From positions 6,025-70,024 of the forward strand of contig JAZKAS010000021.1 in the NCBI GenBank assembly GCA_040389005.1: DNA of 64,000 nt, read 5' to 3'. The notes under the pieces are model-generated. The model did not search any database and was not told the DNA's origin. It saw nothing but the letters and a program-made list of their open reading frames with translations. This document shows positions 17,318 through 26,203 of this stretch, piece after piece. The translations under genes and the position numbers were made by a program. Within the stretch, counting starts at the first letter, position 1; the number at the start of each line of letters is the position of its first letter. Source of the DNA: JAGOUN01 sp040389005. Its GTDB lineage: Bacteria; Pseudomonadota; Gammaproteobacteria; JAGOUN01.

Positions 17318-18949
17318 ATGAATGAATCTCACTTAACCCCCTTGTTGGGAACCGCGTTGTTTAGCCCCGTGGAATTTTGCGAGGTCAACCAGCTTGCCGA
17401 TTTACTGTTTAACCCAAACGATCACGCGATATGTTTGCTCAGTGAACATGAAATGGTAACGCGCGCCTGGATTTTAAGCGCTCTTAGTAAAAGCCATTTG
17501 GCTAAAAAAACATCGCACCATCCACAGGTGTATCACGCTTGTTTCGAACACGAACAAACCTCGCCGCCAGAAAACACTTGGCTTTATTGGGATGAAGGAA
17601 AACTGATACGGGCGAATGCACCCGAAGCCGAAGTAAAAGTTACGACATTGTGTTTTCCAATGCTTTCTTTTGAACAACGCGTCAATGTTTTATATCAACT
17701 CTGTGTTGATGACTTGCAAACACATGTACTTTCAATTCCCGAGCAAACTATCAAAACAGCATTGGAATGGCAATCACGTTATTGCGCTGACAAACATCTT
17801 CTTGCCGAGACGCTTCTTTTATTAAAACGCGCTGTAAATCGATTTTTATTGACGTATGCGGATAATCAACAAGCTGCGCTGCTTGAACCACAACACATTG
17901 CCGAAGTGTTGGTCGATTGGCAACACGTCTCCATGACTGACTTGATGCGTTTAACAGAAGACAGCGTGGAATTAAAATTATTTTTATCGGAACATATTAT
18001 CGGGCAAACACGAGCTATTGAACAATTCACGCAAGCAAAAGATCACAAAAAATTATTTGTGCTGGCGGGGCCAGAATACAGCGGCAAAAAAACTTTCGTG
18101 GAGCATTATGCCCAGTTCACACACGGTGCAAAATGTTTTTGCATTTCCTTTAATTTAAGTTTTTTTTCTAGTCATGCAGATTGGTCTTCAATTTTTTTAC
18201 CCACTCCACATAATCATGCTCGCTTAAGTTTGTTGGAAATAGTTTCTACTTATCCTCATGCAGTCATTTTATTAACTAACGCCGATGAAAACATTGAACT
18301 TCTAGAACGTTTGAAACACGAAATCAAACGCGAATTCTTTCAAATTGAGGGTGAATGTATTTCTATTGCCAATGTTACGTGGATGCTTTTATTAGACACC
18401 ATCACCACCGAACCGACACTGGCTGTTGTGCAAGAATCTATTTTTAATCTGGATACACCTTCTGAGCTTTCAGATATTTTATATCGCCCTACGGTAAGAA
18501 TCTCTGAAGAGGCTTTTTTTGAAACTGATGAAGTTGACTATACCGCAGCAATAGAAGCAACTAAAAAGCAATTGAATGATGCTGTGTTCAATGCAGCTTG
18601 TATTTTGCCTTTCACGCCTTTAACTGAAAAAGATAAAAAGCAGATTATTAATAAAGAAATCAAACGCATTATTCATGGCTTAAGAACCGCTCACGATGTC
18701 TCGGTGTATTATCAAGAAGAAGTTATTCAGTTTTTGTTAAACCAAGTTAATCAAGCTAAAAAAGGTTTCGAGGCGCTGCATAAAAATTTACATCAACAAA
18801 TTGAGCAAGTATTTTTAAAATCTTTGGAGCAAGGTGTCATTGCTGATGGCCAAGTGTTAATGTTACAACTCAATGATACTGGGCGTGTATTACAAATTAT
18901 TCGTACTAATGCTCGATCAGGATCAGCGCAAGCAAAATTAAAAATATGA
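17318..18949 (+). CDS. Divergent Clp/Hsp100-like AAA+ protein with degenerate ATP site
   Basis: About 543 residues from ATG at 17318, chosen for its AAGTAGG ribosome-binding site. The layout mirrors the second half of ClpB. The region DKHLLAETLLLLKRAV resembles the DKAIDLLDEA helix, then IAEVLVDWQHVSMTDLMRL matches IAEVVSRWTGIPVSKLL, then SEHIIGQTRAIEQFTQA matches the HKRVVGQDEAV motif. The Walker A loop follows at residues 251-259 as GPEYSGKKT, with Lys where Ser/Thr is expected. The Walker B region reads HAVILLTNADENIEL, lacking the DE pair. The C-terminus resembles the ClpB D2 small domain. Probably a non-hydrolysing homologue; function unknown. Its stop overlaps the metN start (ATGA). Confidence 0.7.
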   Translation: MNESHLTPLLGTALFSPVEFCEVNQLADLLFNPNDHAICLLSEHEMVTRAWILSALSKSHLAKKTSHHPQVYHACFEHEQTSPPENTWLYWDEGKLIRANAPEAEVKVTTLCFPMLSFEQRVNVLYQLCVDDLQTHVLSIPEQTIKTALEWQSRYCADKHLLAETLLLLKRAVNRFLLTYADNQQAALLEPQHIAEVLVDWQHVSMTDLMRLTEDSVELKLFLSEHIIGQTRAIEQFTQAKDHKKLFVLAGPEYSGKKTFVEHYAQFTHGAKCFCISFNLSFFSSHADWSSIFLPTPHNHARLSLLEIVSTYPHAVILLTNADENIELLERLKHEIKREFFQIEGECISIANVTWMLLLDTITTEPTLAVVQESIFNLDTPSELSDILYRPTVRISEEAFFETDEVDYTAAIEATKKQLNDAVFNAACILPFTPLTEKDKKQIINKEIKRIIHGLRTAHDVSVYYQEEVIQFLLNQVNQAKKGFEALHKNLHQQIEQVFLKSLEQGVIADGQVLMLQLNDTGRVLQIIRTNARSGSAQAKLKI

Positions 18950-19977
18950 TTCAACTTCAGTCTATTAGTAAATATTATCAAGAAGGTGGCCAATCTTTTG
19001 AGGCATTGCGTAATATTACTTTGTGCGTCAATAAAGGCGAAATATTTGGCATCATTGGCCCGAGCGGTGCAGGTAAAAGCACATTGTTACGTTGCGTGAA
19101 TGCATTGGAGCGACCAAATATTGGCCGTATTTTAATTGATGATATCGACATTTTAACGCTCTCGCCTGAAAAATTACGTGAATTGCGTAGAAACATTGGC
19201 ATGATTTTTCAGCACTTTAATCTACTCTCTTCTCGTACCGTTTATCAAAATATTGCATTCCCACTAGAAATTGCTGGTTTTAATAAAGAAGAAATTAAAG
19301 AAAAAGTGTTGAAAATGGCACAATTAACGGGGCTTGAAACTAAGCTTGAACAATACCCTACACAATTGAGTGGTGGACAAAAACAACGTGTTGCGATTGC
19401 GCGTGCATTAATTGCTGGTGGAAAAATATTATTATGCGATGAAGCCACTTCTTCTCTTGATCCGGAAACTACACAATCTATTTTAGAATTACTCGTAAAA
19501 ATACGTAATGAATTAGGTATTACCATTCTGTTAATCACTCATGAAATGCAGGTGATTAAAACTATTTGTGATCGCGTTGCGTTGATTGAAAAGGGTGAAA
19601 TCATTGAGCAAGGTGAAACTGCGGAAGTTTTTGCAAATCCGCAAACAGAGATTGCAAAACGCTTTGTTTATAGTACGTTACACGTTGATTTACCAAAACA
19701 TCTTCAACAACAATTACACCACACCGTCACTCCAAATTCATTAACGGTATTACGATTATGGTTTTTGAAAGATAGTGCTAAAAATGCCATTATTTCTCAT
19801 TTAGTTAAACGCTTTTATGTTGATATCAACATATTACAAGCGAGTCTTGAATATATTCATGAGCGCTTGATGGGCATCATGACCATCACTATCGAAGCAC
19901 ATGGTGATAAGTTAGAAAATTGTATTGCCTATTTAACAGAACAAGAAATAAAAGTTGAGGTGATCGGTTATGTTTGA
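18946..19977 (+). CDS. metN: Methionine ABC transporter ATP-binding protein
   Basis: ATPase of the D/L-methionine importer. The 343-residue protein has Walker A GPSGAGKST near residue 39, Q-loop MIFQHFNLL, signature LSGGQKQR, Walker B ILLCDEATSSLD and the H-loop LITHEMQ. The last ~90 residues form the NIL (ACT-like) domain that binds methionine for trans-inhibition in this family. The start overlaps the Clp-like gene stop (ATGA), and metI overlaps its 3' end by 8 bases. The substrate-binding subunit is encoded separately at 23893. Confidence 0.95.
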   Translation: MIQLQSISKYYQEGGQSFEALRNITLCVNKGEIFGIIGPSGAGKSTLLRCVNALERPNIGRILIDDIDILTLSPEKLRELRRNIGMIFQHFNLLSSRTVYQNIAFPLEIAGFNKEEIKEKVLKMAQLTGLETKLEQYPTQLSGGQKQRVAIARALIAGGKILLCDEATSSLDPETTQSILELLVKIRNELGITILLITHEMQVIKTICDRVALIEKGEIIEQGETAEVFANPQTEIAKRFVYSTLHVDLPKHLQQQLHHTVTPNSLTVLRLWFLKDSAKNAIISHLVKRFYVDINILQASLEYIHERLMGIMTITIEAHGDKLENCIAYLTEQEIKVEVIGYV

Positions 19978-20611
19978 ACAGCTTCTTATCGCAACGGGTG
20001 AAACGTTACTCATGACTTTTCTGGCTAGCCTTTTTGCGATCGCCATTGGTTTTCCTATTGGCGCACTTTTGTTTTTAACTAAAAAAAATCAACTGCTTGC
20101 GCACAAAACTTTACATCAAATGTTAAGTTTGATCGTTAATATTGGCCGCTCAATCCCTTTTGTTATTTTGATGATCGCTGTGATTCCTTTTACACGCTTT
20201 ATCGTAGGCACCTCTATTGGCACCGGTGCTGCGATTGTGCCACTCGCCATTGCCGCTATTCCATTTTTTGCACGCATGGTTGAAAACGCATTTCTCGAAG
20301 TATCATCCGGTTTGATTGAAGCTGCGCTTTCTATGGGCGCAACCACCAAACAAATTGTTTTTAAAGTATTAATTCCAGAAGCCATGCCCGGCATTACGCA
20401 TTGTATCTCCATTACGATTATTACTTTAATTGGCTATTCGGCGATGGCCGGCGCGGTCGGTGGCGGCGGCCTGGGTGATCTTGCCATTCGATATGGTTAT
20501 CAACGTTTTGATACCGACGTCATGATTGAAACCATTGTCATCCTTGTTGCGATGGTACAACTGGTACAAATAGCAGGAGATTATTGGGTGAAACGCTTAT
20601 CTCATCGCTGA
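19970..20611 (+). CDS. metI: Methionine ABC transporter permease
   Basis: Membrane subunit of the methionine importer, 213 residues (E. coli MetI 217) with five hydrophobic segments and the EAA loop EAALSMGATTKQIVFKVLIPEAMPG that contacts MetN. The closing VGGGGLGDLAIRYGYQRF motif is typical of MetI. It overlaps metN by 8 bases, so the two are translated together. It converges with tdh, whose stop lies about 20 bases downstream, without a strong terminator between them. Confidence 0.95.
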   Translation: MFEQLLIATGETLLMTFLASLFAIAIGFPIGALLFLTKKNQLLAHKTLHQMLSLIVNIGRSIPFVILMIAVIPFTRFIVGTSIGTGAAIVPLAIAAIPFFARMVENAFLEVSSGLIEAALSMGATTKQIVFKVLIPEAMPGITHCISITIITLIGYSAMAGAVGGGGLGDLAIRYGYQRFDTDVMIETIVILVAMVQLVQIAGDYWVKRLSHR

Positions 20612-20632
20612 AAAAGGTTCTCAAGCGGTAAG

Positions 20633-21655
20633 TTATTCCCAATCCAATATGACCTTTCCAGCTTCGCCCGATAACATCACATCAAAGCCTTTTTGAAAAT
20701 CATCGACTTTAAAATGGTGCGTAATGACTGGTGCAACGTTTAAACCACTTTGCAACATGCCGCCCATTTTATACCAGGTTTCAAAAATACGTCGTCCGTA
20801 TAATCCTTTGATCGTTAATGTTTTGAAAACGACCGCGGCCCAATCAATGGCGTAAGGCGCGGCAGGGATTCCCATGAATGAAATTTTTCCGCCATAATTC
20901 ATTGCAGCAATCATATCGTGAAACGCTTGCGGCGATCCTGATAATTCAATGCCAATATCAAAGCCTTCTTTCATGCCTAATTCTTGCATCGTGGTTTGTA
21001 AGTTTTTTTCTTTGGAATTCACCGCATGCAAGCCCATTTTTTTCGCGAGATTTAAACGATAGTCATTTACATCGGTAATCACGACATGACGTGCTCCCGC
21101 AAATTTACAAATAGCGCCAGCCATCAATCCGACCGGACCCGCTCCCGTTACCAAGACATCTTCAGCGACTAAATCATATTCGAGTGCGGCGTAAGTTGCA
21201 TTACCGAGTGGATCAAGCATTGAGGCAACATCATCAGCAATGCCTTCAGGCACTTTATAAATATTTGATTCTGGAAACGTAAAATATTCTGCAAATACAC
21301 CAGGTACGTGATAACCCACGCCCCGCGTTTCACGGCATAAATGTCGATTTCCCGCGCGACAAGAACGACAATGTCCGCAGGTTAAATGCCCTTCGCCGGA
21401 AACACGATCACCGATTTTAAATGCGGTGACATCTTCGCCGATTTCAACAATTTCACCGACAAATTCATGACCAGTTCGTAATGGTACTGGCACAGTTTTT
21501 TGTGCCCAATCGTCCCATTTATAAATATGTAAATCTGTGCCACAAATCGCCGTTTTTTTGGTTTTGATTAACACCTCATTGCGTTTTGGCATGGGTTTTT
21601 CTTCGGTTGTCATCCATAAACCGACTTCGGGTTTTAATTTGGCTAGTACTTTCAT
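20633..21655 (-). CDS. tdh: L-threonine 3-dehydrogenase
   Basis: Zinc-dependent oxidation of threonine to 2-amino-3-ketobutyrate, the substrate of the Kbl enzyme encoded upstream. The 340-residue medium-chain dehydrogenase has the catalytic zinc Cys in TAICGTDLHIYKWD, the GHEFVGEI loop, four structural zinc cysteines in CGHCRSCRAGNRHLC, and the NAD-binding VTGAGPVGLMA. Length matches E. coli Tdh (341). AGGAG lies 5 bases before the start, inside the tail of the small ORF upstream. The operon order on this strand is kbl, DUF1543, small ORF, tdh. Confidence 0.96.
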   Translation of the reverse strand: MKVLAKLKPEVGLWMTTEEKPMPKRNEVLIKTKKTAICGTDLHIYKWDDWAQKTVPVPLRTGHEFVGEIVEIGEDVTAFKIGDRVSGEGHLTCGHCRSCRAGNRHLCRETRGVGYHVPGVFAEYFTFPESNIYKVPEGIADDVASMLDPLGNATYAALEYDLVAEDVLVTGAGPVGLMAGAICKFAGARHVVITDVNDYRLNLAKKMGLHAVNSKEKNLQTTMQELGMKEGFDIGIELSGSPQAFHDMIAAMNYGGKISFMGIPAAPYAIDWAAVVFKTLTIKGLYGRRIFETWYKMGGMLQSGLNVAPVITHHFKVDDFQKGFDVMLSGEAGKVILDWE

Positions 21656-21657
21656 AG

Positions 21658-21879
21658 TTACTCCTGTGAGTGATCAGAAAAATTTACGGTTATCGTGTTG
21701 GGCATTTGATAATGAGCTTCTTTCAATAGAGTATAATTGCTCTTAATCTCGATGACATCCTCTTTCATAAAATATCTTTTTATACCTTCTTGCCAAGGCA
21801 ACACTAAAATAGTATCTAATTGTCTTGCATAAGGATCGCGTGAAAAACAAACAGCGTCACCATTCGGAAAATCTTTCAT
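21658..21879 (-). CDS. Small hypothetical protein between DUF1543 and tdh
   Basis: From ATG at 21879 the ORF encodes 73 residues (MKDFPNGDAVCFSRDPYARQ..., ending in VNFSDHSQE). The start lies 8 bases after the DUF1543 stop and the stop is 2 bases before the tdh ATG, so it fills the gap exactly, as expected of a real operon member read by coupling. A GTG at 21930 would extend it by 17 residues into the DUF1543 gene. There is no clear ribosome-binding site and I recognise no family; it could still be chance. Confidence 0.45.
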   Translation of the reverse strand: MKDFPNGDAVCFSRDPYARQLDTILVLPWQEGIKRYFMKEDVIEIKSNYTLLKEAHYQMPNTITVNFSDHSQE

Positions 21880-21887
21880 CAAATTTT

Positions 21888-22415
21888 TTAAAAATGGGAT
21901 CGTGGCTCCCCAATAGGCGTATACAGACACGTAAATTCAAATGGTTTGGGCGCTAATGATTTTTTCAAACGCACATAATACTTTTTATCCTGCGCAACAA
22001 AATCATTAAGATGCATAATATTTTCAACTTCAAACAAATTATCTCGATGCGGCACTTGCCAATGTTGTACTTGCTGCACGGCTTTTTGTTTTGCTTCTGC
22101 ATCATTTTGCGCTACAACAAATACGTTTTCATGTAATTCTGTAAATTGTTTAGAATCGTAACCACCTAAATTTACAAAATATAATTTTTCTGTTGTTGCT
22201 TCTGAAGGTTGATCAGAAATATAAACATCATAACCATCCGCAGAATGTAAAATCCCCCAGGCATCTAAATGCAAACTGTCAGGCGTTCCCCACCAGCTTT
22301 GTCGCAATGCGTCATATGTTTCTTCAATGGTATTCGCAATCACAAAACGCATATCATGCAATTCGATTGTGCCTTGTTCATGCTTTCCGCCGATATAAAT
22401 AACAAATAAATTCAT
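21888..22415 (-). CDS. DUF1543 domain protein
   Basis: A 175-residue cytosolic protein of a family without assigned function. It begins MNLFVIYIGGKHEQGTIELHD, with the VxxGG and IELHD features, then ETYDALRQSWWG, DAWG, YFVNLGGYDSKQFTELHENVFVV and AKQKAV, all typical of DUF1543. It appears complete. It lies between kbl and tdh, which are usually adjacent, so it may be co-expressed with threonine degradation; any functional link is inference. A GGAG ribosome-binding site precedes the ATG. Confidence 0.82.
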   Translation of the reverse strand: MNLFVIYIGGKHEQGTIELHDMRFVIANTIEETYDALRQSWWGTPDSLHLDAWGILHSADGYDVYISDQPSEATTEKLYFVNLGGYDSKQFTELHENVFVVAQNDAEAKQKAVQQVQHWQVPHRDNLFEVENIMHLNDFVAQDKKYYVRLKKSLAPKPFEFTCLYTPIGEPRSHF

Positions 22416-22446
22416 GTGGCTTCTCCTAATTTAAAAGGGATTTTTG

Positions 22447-23764
22447 TCATGAAATAGCGCCAACTTCTTTACCCACACGTCCAAATATTTCAATGGCTTG
22501 ATCAATTTGCGCCGATGTATGCGACGCGCACATTTGCACACGAATACGCGCTTTACCCATCGGCACGACGGGATAAGAAAACCCAATCACATAAATGCCT
22601 TCTTCTAACATGCGCTTCGCCATGGCAGAAGCTAATTTTGCATCGCCTAACATCACGGGAATAATGGGATGTTCGCCGGGGACTAAATTAAAGCCTAATT
22701 TCTCCATGCCCGCTCGAAATTGTTGGCTATTCGCTTTTAATTGCTTTCTTAATCGTGCGCCTTCTTCTGAATCAAGTAAATCCAAAACATGCAGTGATGT
22801 TGCCGTAATTACAGGTGCGAGTGTATTGGAGAATAAATATGGACGTGAACGATTACGCAACCACTCAACAATCGGCGCCTTTGCAGCAATATAACCGCCT
22901 GATGCGCCGCCGAGTGCTTTGCCTAATGTACCGGTGTAAATATCAATACGATCCGCCACGCCACAAAATTCTGGCGTACCGCGTCCGTGTTCGCCCATAA
23001 AACCGACGGCGTGTGAATCATCTACCATCACTAATGCGTTATATGTATCCGCTAAATCACAAATGGCTTTAAGATTTGCAATAATACCATCCATTGAAAA
23101 TACGCCATCGGTCGCAATCATAATAAATCGCGCACCGGCTTGTTTAGCTTCTTTTAATTTGGCTTCTAAATCATGCATATCATTATTTTCATAACGAAAA
23201 CGTTTTGCTTTGCATAAACGAATACCGTCAATAATCGATGCATGATTAAGCGAATCACTGACAATAGCATCTTCTTCGCTTAATAAAGTTTCAAATAAAC
23301 CACCATTGGCATCAAAACATGATGAATATAAAATAGTATCTTCTGTGCCTAAAAATTCACTAATTTTCTTTTCAAGTTGCTTATGAATCGATTGCGTACC
23401 GCAAATAAATCGAACAGACGCCATGCCAAATCCGTGTTCATCGAGTGCTTTTTTAAGTTCTTCCATCATACAACGTTTTCTTTCCAACTGTAAAGCAATT
23501 TGCGTGCCAAATTTCACTATATTTTTACTTGTCTTTGGCTACTTCCTTTTTATACGCCTCAAGTATTTTGTNNNNNNNNNNGATTAAGCTAGGATGATCC
23601 GCTAATCCCAAATAATTATTGGCGCAAAAATTTAAAACTTTACGCCCGCCTTCTACTTTAATATTGGTATTTTGAGGCGATTGAATAGGGTATTCATGTT
23701 TGTATAAACCCGCTGTTTTTAATTCGGCAATTTGCGTTTTTAAGTGCGCTAAAATAGGGTGCAT
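22447..23764 (-). CDS. kbl: 2-amino-3-ketobutyrate CoA ligase, interrupted by an assembly gap
   Basis: PLP enzyme that cleaves 2-amino-3-ketobutyrate with CoA into glycine and acetyl-CoA. The N-terminal part (MHPILAHLKTQI to NFCANNYLGLADHPSLI) runs into ten Ns at 23572-23581. The rest resumes at about 23480 with ELKKALDEHGFGMASVRF and continues to the end, including VDDSHAVGF and the PLP lysine in TGTLGKALGGASGG. About 100 bases between the gap and that point do not match the family and contain a stop, where only about eight residues are expected. This looks like contig-end sequence rather than true gene disruption, but a real insertion cannot be excluded. Confidence 0.85.
23572..23581. other. 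Assembly gap (10 N) inside kbl
   Basis: Ten undetermined bases. The sequence on the low-coordinate side (about 23480-23571) does not fit the kbl reading frame, so the join is unreliable. Confidence 0.95.
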
Positions 23765-23892
23765 GATCCTTCCTTATATATTAAGCTGACGTTGATTTTA
23801 AGATCATTATGAATAGAAAGCAAAAGCATATTGTATCTACGTCTTATTTCCGTTACCTTTCGGATATACTATTTAGGATTGGATTAATCGCA

Positions 23893-24735
23893 ATGAAAAC
23901 CTTGAAAAGAAACCTCACTATCGCCACTCTGGCCTTTTGCACCACTTTTTTGACAGGCTGTCATGATGATGACAAAACCGTAACGATCGGTACCATTGCT
24001 GGCCCTGAAACGCAGCTGGCTGAGGTTGCAGCTGAAGTTGCGAAACAACGTTATGGCTTGCACATTAAAATTGTGACATTTTCTGATTATCTTCAACCCA
24101 ATGCCGCATTAAATGATGGCGATTTACAAGCGAACATCTTTCAACATGCCCCTTATTTGAATGAACAAATCGCGGAACATCATTATAAACTTGAAATCGC
24201 TGGAAAAACATTTGTCTATCCGATGGGGATTTATTCAAAAATCTATCACAATTTAGCAAGCCTTCCTGACGGAAGCGAAGTCGCCATTCCCAATGACCCT
24301 ACCAATGAAGGACGTGCATTGTTACTATTACAGAAAGCTGGGCTCATTACGCTCGCACCTGAAGCAGGTTTAAATGCAACTCCGCACGATGTGACAAGTA
24401 ACCCCAAACAATTGAAGTTTGTAGAATTAGACGCTGCACAACTGGCACGTGCGTATCAAGATGTCGAAATTGCGGTAATCAATACGAATTACGCAATTCC
24501 TGCTGGCCTTTTACCCTCGAAAGATGCATTAATCATAGAAGACAGCCAATCTCCGTATGTAAATTTAATTGTTGTACGCACGAAAGATGCCGATAAACCT
24601 TGGGTAAAAGAGCTTGTGAATTCTTTTCAATCCCAAGCGGTTGTCGATGAAGCTAATGAACTGTTTGAAGGACAAGTGGTGGCTGCATTTACCGTTACCC
24701 CAGAGGTACCTTTAAACGAAACAACTAAAAAATAG
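23893..24735 (+). CDS. metQ: Methionine-binding lipoprotein
   Basis: Periplasmic substrate-binding component of the MetNIQ importer, anchored as a lipoprotein. From ATG at 23893 it starts MKTLKRNLTIATLAFC and has a lipobox LTGC, predicting acylation of that Cys. The NLPA-family body follows: VTIGTIAGPETQ, DYLQPNAALNDGDLQANIFQHAPYL, VAIPNDPTNEGRAL, and AVINTNYAIPAGL. An in-frame ATG at 23809 would add 28 residues before the signal peptide and is rejected. A TATACT hexamer at 23865 may be its -10. It is split from metNI by the tdh-kbl operon on the other strand. Confidence 0.93.
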   Translation: MKTLKRNLTIATLAFCTTFLTGCHDDDKTVTIGTIAGPETQLAEVAAEVAKQRYGLHIKIVTFSDYLQPNAALNDGDLQANIFQHAPYLNEQIAEHHYKLEIAGKTFVYPMGIYSKIYHNLASLPDGSEVAIPNDPTNEGRALLLLQKAGLITLAPEAGLNATPHDVTSNPKQLKFVELDAAQLARAYQDVEIAVINTNYAIPAGLLPSKDALIIEDSQSPYVNLIVVRTKDADKPWVKELVNSFQSQAVVDEANELFEGQVVAAFTVTPEVPLNETTKK

Positions 24736-24747
24736 GGCGTGTGCCTT

Positions 24748-24766
24748 CGCCTCGCTCAGGCGTTTT
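24748..24766 (+). terminator. Weak terminator after metQ
   Basis: CGCCT-CGCTC-AGGCG stem-loop followed by TTTT, 12 bases after the metQ stop. The stem is only 5 bp but GC-rich. Confidence 0.45.
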
Positions 24767-24808
24767 ATCGTACTATTTTGGCTAAACTTTATTGCTAATT
24801 TTATACGC

Positions 24809-24832
24809 CAGTCTATAGTTATGACTAGACTG
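24809..24832. promoter_or_regulatory. Inverted repeat upstream of the Phd/PIN operon
   Basis: CAGTCTA and TAGACTG form 7-bp arms with a 10-base spacer, 20 bases before the antitoxin ATG at 24852. The spacing and position suit an operator bound by the antitoxin-toxin complex. Inference. Confidence 0.45.
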
Positions 24833-24851
24833 ACTAGTTTTAGGAAAAGGC

Positions 24852-25106
24852 ATGAACACATGGCAACTTCAAGATGCTAAAGCACAATTTAGCGATGTTA
24901 TTCAACAAACCATTCATCATGGTCCGCAGCTGGTAACATTGCGTGGCAAACCAAGTGTTATTTTAATTTCAGTTGAAGAATACGAACAACTAATACGGCC
25001 GAAAAAAAATCTTGTAGAATTTTTACAAAATTCACCATTAAAAGACGTTTCTCTTGATATCAAGCGCTCGACCTCAAAAACACGTGATGAGAATTTATTT
25101 GAATGA
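24852..25106 (+). CDS. Phd/YefM-family antitoxin
   Basis: An 84-residue antitoxin. The N-terminal Phd fold is plain: MNTWQLQDAKAQFSDVIQQ, then GPQLVTLRGKPSVILISVEEYEQL. The C-terminal tail is basic and disordered-looking and would wrap the toxin. TAGGAAAAGG precedes the ATG as ribosome-binding site. The stop overlaps the toxin start by four bases (ATGA). Confidence 0.92.
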   Translation: MNTWQLQDAKAQFSDVIQQTIHHGPQLVTLRGKPSVILISVEEYEQLIRPKKNLVEFLQNSPLKDVSLDIKRSTSKTRDENLFE

Positions 25107-25528
25107 ATTATTTGATCGATACCAATATAATTTTAGAACTCGTTAAACCAAAGCCTAATGCTCAGGTAGTCACATTCATTTCCACTCTACCGCCGACTGA
25201 TATTTACATCAGTACGCTTATCTGGGGAGAATTATATAAAGGTATCGAAACGCTCATGCCTTCGAAAAAGAAAACTCAGCTTTATTCCTGGTTAAATAAT
25301 GATTTAGCGGCTTGGTTCAAAAATCAAATTTTGGTTGTTGACGTTGCGGTCGCAGAACGCTGGGCTCATTTGCTTATCGCAGCCAAACGTAGCCTTCCTG
25401 TTGTTGATAGCCTTATCGCAGCGACAGCGCTACAACATAATGCCATATTACTAACGCGTAATAAAAAAGATTTTAAATATCCAGAGCTTCGGGTTATTAA
25501 TCCTTTTGAAGAAACACACTTAATATAA
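25103..25528 (+). CDS. PIN-domain ribonuclease toxin (VapC/FitB type)
   Basis: A 141-residue PIN-domain protein. The four acidic active-site positions are visible: MNYLIDTNIILEL (first Asp), STLIWGELYKGIE (Glu), LPVVDSLIAATAL (Asp) and LLTRNKKDFKYP (last acidic position). Pairing with a Phd-type antitoxin and the length match FitB-like VapC toxins, which cleave RNA. Translationally coupled to the antitoxin. The hairpin at 25573 follows its stop. Confidence 0.92.
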   Translation: MNYLIDTNIILELVKPKPNAQVVTFISTLPPTDIYISTLIWGELYKGIETLMPSKKKTQLYSWLNNDLAAWFKNQILVVDVAVAERWAHLLIAAKRSLPVVDSLIAATALQHNAILLTRNKKDFKYPELRVINPFEETHLI

Positions 25529-25572
25529 GCACTTATAATTTGAAAAAGCATAATCGGCCGGAGGATCAATAA

Positions 25573-25618
25573 AATTCTGGCCGATTACATGCAAAAACAC
25601 ATATAATCGGCCAGAATT
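25573..25618. terminator. Long hairpin between convergent vapC-like and ahpD genes
   Basis: 15-bp perfect arms AATTCTGGCCGATTA (25573-25587) and TAATCGGCCAGAATT (25604-25618) with a 16-base loop. A third partial copy, TAATCGGCCGGA, lies at 25551. It sits between two converging stops, so it may act in both directions; the TCGGCC core also occurs in the dispersed repeat near recF and yidD. Confidence 0.6.
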
Positions 25619-25620
25619 GT

Positions 25621-26148
25621 TTAAAATAAACTTACTCCCATCGCCGTTCCGTTGATCACAGCCGCAATACGTATGCACGATTGAATGCCCAATTTGCTCG
25701 CGCCTGCTTTGCTTAAAGCCTCGGTATGTGAATCAAGACATAATCCACAACCATTAATCGCTGAAACAGCAAGGCAGTTAAGTTCAAAATTAATTTTATC
25801 AACGCCGGGGTTTCCAATAACATTCATCCGTAATTTCGCCGGCATACTTGCAAACGATGTATCTTTAACAAGATGTACAAAACGATAATAAATATTATTC
25901 ATCGCCATGATCGTTGCGGAAGATTTTGCCGCATTGATTTCCGCCTCTGTTAAATATTGACTGACTTCTGCATGAATTGCGTCAATCACCGTTTTATTTT
26001 TCGTGGCATAAGCAGATGCTAATGCAATGCCGCCGATTTGATTTTGTGTTAAGTCGGGCGCACCTTCTTCTGTTAAAATCGTTGAAAGATTTAACTTAAT
26101 ATCTTTTGCAGTTTCTGTTAATTGATTTTTTAGGTTTTCTATTGTCAT
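25621..26148 (-). CDS. ahpD: Alkyl hydroperoxide reductase D-like carboxymuconolactone decarboxylase family protein
   Basis: A 175-residue AhpD-type peroxidase/reductase. The redox pair is in NGCGLCLDSHTEAL (CxxC followed by His), within the AhpD signature. It starts MTIENLKNQLTETAKDIKLNL and has the two-subdomain helical length of the family. It probably recycles the peroxiredoxin encoded 150 bases upstream on the same strand. Both are likely controlled by the divergent oxyR. Confidence 0.92.
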   Translation of the reverse strand: MTIENLKNQLTETAKDIKLNLSTILTEEGAPDLTQNQIGGIALASAYATKNKTVIDAIHAEVSQYLTEAEINAAKSSATIMAMNNIYYRFVHLVKDTSFASMPAKLRMNVIGNPGVDKINFELNCLAVSAINGCGLCLDSHTEALSKAGASKLGIQSCIRIAAVINGTAMGVSLF

Positions 26149-26203
26149 GATTTTTTCCTATGTTAAATTTATTATATTAAATCTCTTTTCAAATCCTTGT
26201 TGT

